Positions 6,719 through 11,845 of a stretch of 11,845 bases of DNA are shown one piece after another. The stretch lies in contig SYEN01000369.1 of assembly GCA_005800795.1 (NCBI GenBank), positions 1 to 11,845 of the forward strand, written 5' to 3'. The stretch comes from Burkholderiales bacterium (GTDB lineage: Bacteria > Pseudomonadota > Gammaproteobacteria > Burkholderiales > SG8-41). The notes under the pieces were generated by a model. That model ran no database searches. It was not told where the DNA came from and saw only the letters and a program-made list of their open reading frames with translations. Position numbers and translations under genes: made by a program. Each line of letters begins with the position of its first letter. The first letter of the stretch is position 1.

Positions 6719-7351
6719 ATGGTTGACACGCGCGGCGCACACAGCCGCCTGATGCTGGCGCTGGCCGCATCTCTGCTGCTGCATGCGTGGGCCATGCACG
6801 ATTCCAGGGGATTGGGCAGGCCGCGTGTCGAAGAGGGTGGTGCGATGGCGATGAGCGCGCAGTTGTATGCACCGCCTGTAAATTTGCTGGTGGGCGGCGA
6901 AGTGCTGTCGCTGCCAGAGCAAACCCGGGCGGCGGCACCGTCGCAGGTTACGGCGGCGACGGTCACCGCGCAGCAGCGTTCGACACCGGCGGCCACCAAG
7001 TCTTTCGCAATAGCAGCAACTCCGGCTACGCAAGGCGATGCGCCGCTGCCGCAGCCCGCTGATCCGACTTATTACGGGGCGTTGAGTTTGGACGTGTATC
7101 CGCGCGCCATCACCGCGCTGGATCTGGGCGCACATTTATCGATTGCCGCAAACGGTGAAGTCCGCGCCACCGTGCTGATCGATGAAACCGGTGCGGTCAA
7201 CGACGTACGCAACATTGACGCTGCCGACCCTGAAATCGCGCGCGCCGCGCGCACGTTGCTGTTGCAAACGCGGTTTACACCGGCGCGCCGCGATGGACGT
7301 ATCGTAAAGGCTGAAGTACGTGTCAGCCTGCGCTACGGCAAATCGCAGTGA
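6719..7351 (+). CDS. Small TonB C-terminal-domain-like protein
   Basis: A 210-residue protein with one N-terminal membrane segment (about 11-26, LMLALAASLLLHAWAM), a low-complexity Ala/Gln/Thr/Pro linker (about 65-115), and a C-terminal domain (about 120-210) resembling TonB_C: NGEVRATVLIDETGAVNDV, then RTLLLQTRFTPARRDGRIVKAEVRVSLRY. This suggests an inner-membrane anchored protein reaching into the periplasm. A true TonB would have a much longer Pro/Lys-rich spacer and usually exbB/exbD beside it; neither is seen, so energy transduction is uncertain. No clear ribosome binding site precedes ATG 6719; ATG 6752 would also keep the membrane segment. It follows dsbC by 21 bp and is probably cotranscribed, which hints at an envelope role. 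It converges on mltA with 19 bp between stops. Confidence 0.65.
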   Translation: MVDTRGAHSRLMLALAASLLLHAWAMHDSRGLGRPRVEEGGAMAMSAQLYAPPVNLLVGGEVLSLPEQTRAAAPSQVTAATVTAQQRSTPAATKSFAIAATPATQGDAPLPQPADPTYYGALSLDVYPRAITALDLGAHLSIAANGEVRATVLIDETGAVNDVRNIDAADPEIARAARTLLLQTRFTPARRDGRIVKAEVRVSLRYGKSQ

Positions 7352-7370
7352 TATTGTGTAAGTATTTGTT

Positions 7371-8672
7371 TTATTGAATTTTTTGTAGAGCGCCATTCAC
7401 AGCTGTGTAGCCCTGCGGCAGCAGTACCCACTTGCGTACCGGCTGCTGCATGCGTCCAGCCTCCAGCGCGGCGGTATCACCCGCGCCCCAGAAATAGTCG
7501 ATGCGCACCGCGCCGCGGATCGCGCCGCCGGTGTCCTGTGCGAGCATCAACCGTTGCAAGGGCTTGCTGGTATTGGGCCAGGTGGTGGCAATGTGCACCG
7601 GCGCGCCCAGCGGAATGTAGCGCGGGTCAATCGCCACGCTGCGTTCCGGCGTGAGCGGCACGCCTTGCGCGCCCGGCGGTGAGGTGGCCGGGCCAGTGAG
7701 TTCCCGAAAAAATACGTAGCGCGGATTTTGATGCAGCAAATCGGTGAGCCGCGCAGGATGCGCGCGCGCCCATGTTTTGATGCCCTGCATCGACGCGCGT
7801 TCAGCCGGCAGTTCACCACGCTCGATCAACACGCGGCCTATCGAGCGGTATGGATGACCGTTGTGATCGGCAAAGCCGATACGCATCACGCCGCCTTCAG
7901 CGAGGGCTATGCGGCCGGAGCCTTGCACCTGAAGAAAAAACAAATCAATCGCGTCGTCCACCCAAGCGATTTCGCGGCCGCGCAGCGGGGAATTCTCGGT
8001 TTCGATTTGCGCGCGCGTGAAATACGGCACCACGCGCCGGCCATCGAGCCGGCCGCGCGGCAGACTGCCTTTCAGTTCGGGTGCAACTGCCGCGAGATCG
8101 ATGACGAAAATATCGTCCGGCGCAGCGTAAACCGGATAACGATTGCGCGCACTGCGCGTGCGGCTGCCGCGGATGGTGGGTTCATAGTAGCCGGTGGCCA
8201 GCCCCTCCAGCGTGCCATCGGGATTGGCGACGCGATGCGGCGTGAAGTGGTGCTCGAAAAACTGCCGCGCGGCTTCACGCCCTTTAACCGTGGACGCGGC
8301 CTCACACGTGGCGCGCCAGGCCGCCTGTTTGGCGATCACACGGCAACTGGCGAGCAGCGCGGGCAAGGCGTCGGCGTGGTTGTCCTGCGCCCAGCCGGGC
8401 AATTCGGCAAAGCTGACCGGCGTAAGGATTTGCGGTGTGGCGGGTGGCGACTCGGGGGTGATTTCGGCGTGCGTGGCCGTGGAAGCGGATGGCGGTGCGT
8501 CGGCAGGAGTCACGGAGGATGCCGGTGGCGCGGGAGAGACGCTGGATGGCGCTTTCGTATCAGCGCTCGGGCTACTTTGTGGCGCTGGCGACTGGCACGC
8601 CCCCGACAGCAGCATCATTGCCGCTGCAACAAGGCCCCGGATACATTGGATTTTCCGCGCGGAATCATTCAT
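7371..8672 (-). CDS. mltA: Membrane-bound lytic murein transglycosylase A (MltA)
   Basis: Outer-membrane lipoprotein that cleaves the MurNAc-GlcNAc bond of peptidoglycan, forming 1,6-anhydro ends. From ATG 8672 it has 433 residues. Residues 1-25 form a lipoprotein signal with LLSGAC, making Cys26 the lipidated residue; a Pro/Ser/Ala-rich linker follows (27-82). The MltA domain includes GYYEPTIRGSR (161-171), RGREIAWVDDAIDLFFLQVQ (231-250), GSGRIALAEGG (251-261) and NGHPYRSIGRVL (271-282). The C-terminal 3D domain has LAQDTGGAIRGAVRIDYFWGAG (377-398); Asp392 matches the catalytic Asp308 of E. coli MltA. ATG 8672 is preferred to TTG 8699 because it starts a normal signal peptide, though neither has a clear ribosome binding site. 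Divergent from the 37-residue membrane peptide gene with a 43-bp gap. Confidence 0.93.
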   Translation of the reverse strand: MNDSARKIQCIRGLVAAAMMLLSGACQSPAPQSSPSADTKAPSSVSPAPPASSVTPADAPPSASTATHAEITPESPPATPQILTPVSFAELPGWAQDNHADALPALLASCRVIAKQAAWRATCEAASTVKGREAARQFFEHHFTPHRVANPDGTLEGLATGYYEPTIRGSRTRSARNRYPVYAAPDDIFVIDLAAVAPELKGSLPRGRLDGRRVVPYFTRAQIETENSPLRGREIAWVDDAIDLFFLQVQGSGRIALAEGGVMRIGFADHNGHPYRSIGRVLIERGELPAERASMQGIKTWARAHPARLTDLLHQNPRYVFFRELTGPATSPPGAQGVPLTPERSVAIDPRYIPLGAPVHIATTWPNTSKPLQRLMLAQDTGGAIRGAVRIDYFWGAGDTAALEAGRMQQPVRKWVLLPQGYTAVNGALQKIQ

Positions 8673-8715
8673 GATAGGACGAGAACAAACACGCAACAAT
8701 GCAGGCTACAACGCT

Positions 8716-8829
8716 ATGGAAGTTTTGGGTTGGTTTTTGCTGGAAGCACTGGCCGCAGCTGTATTACTGGCGCTGGTGGTATGGTGGACGTGGCCGCGCA
8801 AGCCGAAAGATGGCGACGGCGATTCCTGA
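8716..8829 (+). CDS. Putative 37-residue single-pass membrane peptide
   Basis: A short reading frame giving 37 residues: MEVLGWFLLEALAAAVLLALVVWW is largely hydrophobic (about 5-26), followed by a charged tail TWPRKPKDGDGDS. That layout, a single membrane helix then Lys/Arg next to the membrane, is typical of small inner-membrane proteins with the C-terminus in the cytoplasm. It starts 43 bp from the divergent mltA start and ends 12 bp before the convergent apaG stop, exactly filling the gap between them. The ribosome binding site is poor (AGG about 11 bases upstream). I recognise no family. Position and composition make it plausible, but a frame this short could be accidental. Confidence 0.5.
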   Translation: MEVLGWFLLEALAAAVLLALVVWWTWPRKPKDGDGDS

Positions 8830-8841
8830 AAGGCGAAATCG

Positions 8842-9222
8842 TCAGTGCAACACGCGCGGCATCGACAGCGTAAATTCGGGTATTGCTGCGTCGAATTCCG
8901 TGCCGTCGTCGGCGACCATCGGGTAGCTGCCACGCATGGTGCCCACCGGCGTGGCGATGGCCGAGCCGCTGGTGTATTCAAAACTTTCGCCGGGCTTCAA
9001 ATGCGGCTGCTCGCCGACCACGCCCTTGCCGCGAACTTCCTGCACCTTGTTGGCGGCGTCGGTGATGATCCAGTGGCGGCTCAACAGTTGTGCGGCGACG
9101 TTGCCGCTGTTGCTGATGGTGATGGTGTACGCGAACACATAGCGGTCGTTGGCCGGATCGGATTGATCGGCGATGTAAGCTGTGCGCGTTTTCACTGCGA
9201 TATCGTAGGTTTTGCTGGTCAT
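8842..9222 (-). CDS. apaG: ApaG family protein (Co2+/Mg2+ efflux-associated, DUF525)
   Basis: ApaG is a small conserved cytoplasmic protein with a fibronectin-III-like beta-sandwich; it is linked genetically to metal (Co2+/Mg2+) resistance, but its biochemical role is not settled. The 126 residues are the normal length, and the family pattern is complete: RYVFAYTITISNSG (27-40), QLLSRHWIITDA (45-56), EVRGKGVVGEQPHLKPGESFEY (62-83) and GTMRGSYPMV (94-103). A GAGA-like purine stretch lies about 8 bases before ATG 9222. It is divergent from rpe with 71 bp between starts; on the minus strand TATACT (9245-9250) could be its -10 box. The apaG/rpe back-to-back arrangement agrees with a betaproteobacterial origin. 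Confidence 0.95.
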   Translation of the reverse strand: MTSKTYDIAVKTRTAYIADQSDPANDRYVFAYTITISNSGNVAAQLLSRHWIITDAANKVQEVRGKGVVGEQPHLKPGESFEYTSGSAIATPVGTMRGSYPMVADDGTEFDAAIPEFTLSMPRVLH

Positions 9223-9281
9223 GATCGGGTTTCTCTGGCGGGGTAGTATACGCGAGGATCACGCGCGGGCGGCTAACCCGT

Positions 9282-9287
9282 TACAAT
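9282..9287 (+). promoter_or_regulatory. Candidate -10 box directly before rpe (leaderless start?)
   Basis: TACAAT matches the sigma-70 -10 consensus at five of six positions. It ends six bases before the A of the rpe ATG at 9294, so a normal transcription start would fall on or next to the start codon. No ribosome binding site is visible upstream of rpe, consistent with a leaderless transcript. The -35 region at the expected spacing (TCACGC) is poor. Confidence 0.4.
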
Positions 9288-9293
9288 ATCCGC

Positions 9294-9974
9294 ATGAATT
9301 TGAGCAACCCACGCACCTGCCGTATCGCGCCGAGCATTCTTTCCGCTGATTTTGCGCGTCTGGGCGATGAGGTCAAAGCCGTGATTGAGGCTGGTGCCGA
9401 CATCATTCACTTTGACGTCATGGACAATCATTACGTGCCGAATCTCACCATCGGCCCGCTGGTGTGCGAGGCGATCCGACCGCACGTGCAGGCACCCATC
9501 GACGTGCATCTGATGGTGCGGCCGGTGGATCGCATCGTGCCGGATTTCGCCAAGGCCGGCGCGAATATCATTTCGTTTCACCCGGAGGCGTCGGATCATA
9601 TTGACCGCACCATCGGCTTGATCCACGACAGCGGTTGCAAAGCCGGTCTGGTGTTCAACCCCGGCACACCACTGCATTATCTGGATCATGTGCTTGGCAA
9701 GCTCGATCTGATACTGATCATGTCGGTGAACCCGGGTTTCGGCGGGCAAGTGTTTATTGATGAAGCGCTCGATAAGATCAAGGCTGTGCGGCAACGCATC
9801 GATGCCTGCGGACGTGATATCTGGCTGGAAGTGGACGGCGGCGTGAAGGTCGATAACATCGCGAAAATCGCGCGTGCGGGGGCTGATACCTTTGTCGCAG
9901 GCTCGGCAATATTCGGGGCAAAGGATTACAAGGCCACCATTGGTGCGATGCGGGCCGCCATCGCAGCCATCTGA
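9294..9974 (+). CDS. rpe: Ribulose-phosphate 3-epimerase
   Basis: Interconverts D-ribulose 5-phosphate and D-xylulose 5-phosphate in the pentose phosphate pathway and, where present, the Calvin cycle; cytoplasmic TIM barrel with a divalent metal. The 226 residues are full length. Seen are IAPSILSADFARLG (11-24), HFDVMDN (39-45, metal and catalytic residues His39 and Asp41), DVHLMV (70-75, His72), VNPGFGGQ (145-152) and LEVDGGV (178-184, Asp181 as the second catalytic acid), followed by phosphate-binding VAGSAIFG (201-208). It is first in the run rpe-gph-trpE, with gph starting 19 bp later, and is divergent from apaG. Confidence 0.97.
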   Translation: MNLSNPRTCRIAPSILSADFARLGDEVKAVIEAGADIIHFDVMDNHYVPNLTIGPLVCEAIRPHVQAPIDVHLMVRPVDRIVPDFAKAGANIISFHPEASDHIDRTIGLIHDSGCKAGLVFNPGTPLHYLDHVLGKLDLILIMSVNPGFGGQVFIDEALDKIKAVRQRIDACGRDIWLEVDGGVKVDNIAKIARAGADTFVAGSAIFGAKDYKATIGAMRAAIAAI

Positions 9975-9993
9975 TTTTATTGGAATATTTGCA

Positions 9994-10683
9994 GTGAAAT
10001 TCACCCCGCCCCTACGTGTCAAAGCCGTCATGATCGATCTTGACGGCACGCTGCTCGATACCATTCCCGATCTCGCCGCTGCCGCCAACTGCATGCTGAC
10101 AGAACTTGGCATGCCTGCGTTACCGGTAGCGAGCATCCGCAATTACGTCGGCAAGGGCATCGCCAATCTGATCGAGCGCACGCTCACCAACAGCATGGAC
10201 GGCAAACCCGATCCCAATCTGTTCGAGCGCGCGGTGCCGGTGTACGAGCGCACTTATCGCGAGGCCAACGGCAAGCACACCACCATGTATCCCGGCGTGA
10301 AAGAAGGCCTTGATCTGATGCGTGCGCAGGGCTATCCGCTGGCGTGTGTGACCAACAAATCGGAACGCTTCACGCTGCCGCTGCTCGACTACGTGGATCT
10401 ATCACGCTATTTTGTCAGCGTGGTGGCGGGCGATACGCTGCCGCAAAAAAAGCCTGACCCCGAACCGCTGTGGCACGCCTGCAAGCAGATGAACGTCAAG
10501 CCGCACGAGATGCTGATGATCGGCGATTCACTTAACGACGCGCAGGCCGCGCGGGCGGCGGGCTGCCCGGTGTTTTGCGTGACCTACGGCTACAACGAAG
10601 GCCATGACGTGCAGTCGCTCGATGTTGATGCTATAGTAGCTTCTCTGGTTGACGCTACACGCTTGATTTCAAAGATCAATTAG
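9994..10683 (+). CDS. gph: Phosphoglycolate phosphatase (HAD superfamily)
   Basis: Dephosphorylates 2-phosphoglycolate, formed during DNA repair or by Rubisco oxygenation. From GTG 9994 it has 229 residues. HAD motif I is MIDLDGTLLDT (13-23; nucleophile Asp15, acid/base Asp17), motif II VTN (Thr120), motif III Lys153 in KKPDPEPL, and motif IV IGDSLNDAQAARAAG (176-190; Asp178 and Asp182). The insert at about 30-100 forms the helical cap. GTG 9994 is chosen because the first beta-strand (RVKAVMIDLD) needs the residues before ATG 10030 and TGGAA lies about 9 bases upstream. It follows rpe by 19 bp and precedes trpE, as in many Proteobacteria. The last 15 or so codons include ATA, GTA, TCT and ACA, which the rest of the gene rarely uses. 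Confidence 0.93.
   Translation: MKFTPPLRVKAVMIDLDGTLLDTIPDLAAAANCMLTELGMPALPVASIRNYVGKGIANLIERTLTNSMDGKPDPNLFERAVPVYERTYREANGKHTTMYPGVKEGLDLMRAQGYPLACVTNKSERFTLPLLDYVDLSRYFVSVVAGDTLPQKKPDPEPLWHACKQMNVKPHEMLMIGDSLNDAQAARAAGCPVFCVTYGYNEGHDVQSLDVDAIVASLVDATRLISKIN
10629..10637 (+). promoter_or_regulatory. Candidate extended -10 promoter for the trp leader/trpE, inside gph
   Basis: TGCTATAGT is an extended -10 element (TGn followed by a five-of-six match to TATAAT) within the 3' end of gph. Transcription would begin near 10644 and give a leader of roughly 58 bases before the candidate Trp-rich peptide. No good -35 lies at the ideal spacing. A second weak candidate is TTGACG at 10649-10654 with AAAGAT at 10671-10676. 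Both are inferred from short matches. Confidence 0.3.
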
Positions 10684-10701
10684 TCGCTTGGTTCATTCGT
10701 C

Positions 10702-10764
10702 ATGATTTTGAAAAACGCACTTTCAGGTTTGGCCTGGGAACGCTGGCGTCGCTGGCGCAGCTAA
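10702..10764 (+). CDS. trpL: Candidate trp operon leader peptide (20 aa, three Trp)
   Basis: A 20-codon frame from ATG 10702 to TAA 10762-10764, lying 18 bp after the gph stop and 95 bp before trpE. The peptide starts MILKNALSGL and ends AWERWRRWRS, with Trp at residues 12, 15 and 18: three Trp in seven codons. Trp is the rarest residue in most proteins, so this cluster just before the first trp biosynthesis gene is the hallmark of a leader peptide on which ribosomes stall when charged tRNA-Trp is scarce. The intervening Arg codons may add sensitivity to arginine supply or simply reflect GC content. The ribosome binding site is poor, the main weakness of the call. Symbol given by position and composition, not by homology. 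Confidence 0.7.
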   Translation: MILKNALSGLAWERWRRWRS

Positions 10765-10854
10765 TCGTTCTCGCGTGCCGTGTACCGCGTACTACGAGCG
10801 CCGCCTTGATTGAATGGTTGGCGCATCCTGAATAAATCGTTTTTCGTGGGAAAC
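10744..10854 (+). promoter_or_regulatory. Putative trp attenuator region upstream of trpE
   Basis: Visible pairings are: a hairpin 10779-10785/10789-10796 (CGTGTAC with GTAC-T-ACG); a hairpin 10798-10805/10816-10824 (GCGCCGCC with GGT-T-GGCGC, 10-base loop); and a weak hairpin 10839-10844/10849-10854 that would cover GGGAAA, the likely ribosome binding site of trpE. GCGCC at 10798-10802 could instead pair with GGCGC at 10754-10758, inside the third Trp codon region, so ribosome position could choose between folds. There is a T5 run at 10840-10844 but no stem directly before it, so the final step may be Rho-dependent or translational. Confidence 0.5.
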
Positions 10855-10859
10855 CCATC

Positions 10860-11845
10860 ATGACTGAAGCCGAATTTAACCGGCTGGCGCAAGCCGGTTA
10901 CAACCGCATTCCCCTGTTGCTTGAGACCTTCGCTGATCTCGACACGCCGCTGTCGATCTATCTCAAGCTCGCCAACAAGCCTTACACCTACCTGCTCGAA
11001 TCCGTGGTTGGCGGTGAACGCTTCGGGCGTTATTCGTTCATCGGGCTGGCCGCAAAGACACGCCTCGAAGTGCGTGGCTATCAATGTACGGAGTTCACCG
11101 GCGGCACGGTAACACGACAAGAGACGGTCACCGATCCGCTCGATTACGTCGAGAAATACCTAGCGCAATTCAAGGTGGCGCCGCTCGACACCACCGCCAA
11201 GCTGCCGCGTTTCTGCGGCGGCTTGGTGGGGTATTTTGGCTACGACACCGTGCGCTACGTCGAGAAAAAACTCGCCCACAAGCAAAAGCCCGATCAACTC
11301 GGCACGCCGGATATCGCGCTGCTAGTGTCGGAAGAACTGGCCATCGTCGACAACCTGTCGGGCAAATTGTTTATCGTGGTTTACGCCAAACCGGGCGAGG
11401 AAGATGCGTACCAGCGCGCCCGCGCACGTCTCGCCGAGCTGCTGCAAAAACTGCGCGAACCGGTGGTGATTCCGCCTGCCAGCACCGCGGCTTCGGCAGC
11501 AGCGGTATCCGGCTTTGGCCAGGAGGCGTACTACATCGCGGTGGAGCGCGCAAAGCAGTACATTTTCGAGGGCGACATCATGCAAGTGGTGCCTTCGCAG
11601 CGCATGTCCAAGTCGCTGCGCGCCACGCCGCTGGCACTCTACCGGGCGCTGCGCACACTGAATCCGTCACCGTATATGTTCTATTTTGACTTCGACGATT
11701 TTCACGTCGTCGGCGCATCGCCGGAAATTCTCGCGCGCCTGGAAGGCGACACCGTCACCGTGCGCCCCATCGCAGGCACCCGCCGCCGCGGCGCGACGGA
11801 CGAGGAAGACAACGCGCTGGCGGTGGAACTGCTCGCCGATCCCAA
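10860..11845 (+). CDS. trpE: Anthranilate synthase component I (partial, 3' end beyond window)
   Basis: Converts chorismate, with ammonia from the glutaminase subunit TrpG, to anthranilate, the first step of tryptophan synthesis. The first 328 residues are present and the frame runs off the window's right edge without a stop. Seen are LLESVVGGERFGRYSFIGLA (45-64), with the LLES element that binds feedback-inhibiting tryptophan; FCGGLVGYFGYDTVRY (118-133); the start of the chorismate-binding domain (FGQEAYYIAVERAKQYIFEGDIMQVVPSQR, 219-248); NPSPYMFYFDFDDFHVVGASPEIL (268-291); and PIAGTRRRG (303-311) of the active site. GTGGGAAA precedes ATG 10860 by about 8 bases. The visible part has no Trp residue. 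The 176-bp gap after gph holds the candidate leader peptide. Identity is clear; it resembles stand-alone TrpE, not pabB. Confidence 0.95.
   Translation, partial: MTEAEFNRLAQAGYNRIPLLLETFADLDTPLSIYLKLANKPYTYLLESVVGGERFGRYSFIGLAAKTRLEVRGYQCTEFTGGTVTRQETVTDPLDYVEKYLAQFKVAPLDTTAKLPRFCGGLVGYFGYDTVRYVEKKLAHKQKPDQLGTPDIALLVSEELAIVDNLSGKLFIVVYAKPGEEDAYQRARARLAELLQKLREPVVIPPASTAASAAAVSGFGQEAYYIAVERAKQYIFEGDIMQVVPSQRMSKSLRATPLALYRALRTLNPSPYMFYFDFDDFHVVGASPEILARLEGDTVTVRPIAGTRRRGATDEEDNALAVELLADP

Noticed and set aside
7728..8873. 381-codon open frame on the plus strand
   Set aside because: It is antisense to mltA with biased Arg/Ala/Gly content and no recognisable domain; mltA on the other strand has complete motifs.
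9273..10142. 289-codon minus-strand frame across rpe and gph
   Set aside because: It is antisense to two well-supported genes and its residues match no family.
10798..10844. Standard Rho-independent terminator before trpE
   Set aside because: A GC-rich hairpin and a T5 run are both present, but 15 bases lie between them, so this does not qualify as a classical terminator.
11084..11689. 201-codon open frame on the plus strand near the right edge
   Set aside because: It overlaps trpE in another frame. The trpE frame carries clear motifs and is missing a stop only because the window ends.
1..11845. Defence system, mobile element, CRISPR array, toxin-antitoxin pair or biosynthetic gene cluster
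   Set aside because: No transposase, integrase, direct-repeat array, nuclease, toxin-antitoxin pair or tRNA was recognised. Most of the window is conserved housekeeping genes.

Overview
The window looks like chromosomal DNA of a betaproteobacterium of moderately high GC, probably of the Burkholderiales/Nitrosomonadales type. The evidence is a core block with mltA and apaG lying back to back with rpe-gph-trpE, a ubiH-like gene followed by dsbC, and a Bug-type periplasmic binding protein, a family greatly expanded in Betaproteobacteria. Identifications rest on reading motifs in the translated sequence; no database search was possible.

Left part (1-4200), accessory and catabolic: a Bug/TctC-type solute receptor (170-1153, +) converges on a COG3618-type amidohydrolase (1166-2191, -). 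Across a 211-bp divergent region lies an N-acyl-D-amino-acid deacylase-like amidohydrolase (2403-4115, +). Together they could form a small uptake and hydrolysis unit for an organic acid or N-acyl compound, but no membrane transporter subunits are present. A strong hairpin (4145-4177) closes this part.

Middle (4245-4774): an orphan 71-residue acidic protein of unknown function (4245-4460, -) with a very good ribosome binding site and a possible sigma-54-like promoter, then a gene-free stretch.

Central core (4775-7351): a closely spaced + strand run of a UbiH-family ubiquinone hydroxylase, a periplasmic DsbC-type disulfide isomerase, and a small TonB-C-terminal-like protein. It meets the MltA lytic transglycosylase (7371-8672, -) tail to tail. 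A 37-residue membrane peptide gene (8716-8829, +) is divergent from mltA and convergent with apaG (8842-9222, -).

Right core (9294-11845): rpe, gph and a truncated trpE on the + strand. Between gph and trpE is a 20-codon reading frame with three Trp codons in seven (10702-10764), followed by RNA elements that could pair in mutually exclusive ways. This is a candidate trp leader peptide and attenuator, and is the most interesting regulatory signal found. The rpe start lies 7 bp after a TACAAT box, suggesting a leaderless transcript. I found no mobile element, CRISPR array, rRNA or tRNA, and no clear evidence for a wholly new multi-gene system.
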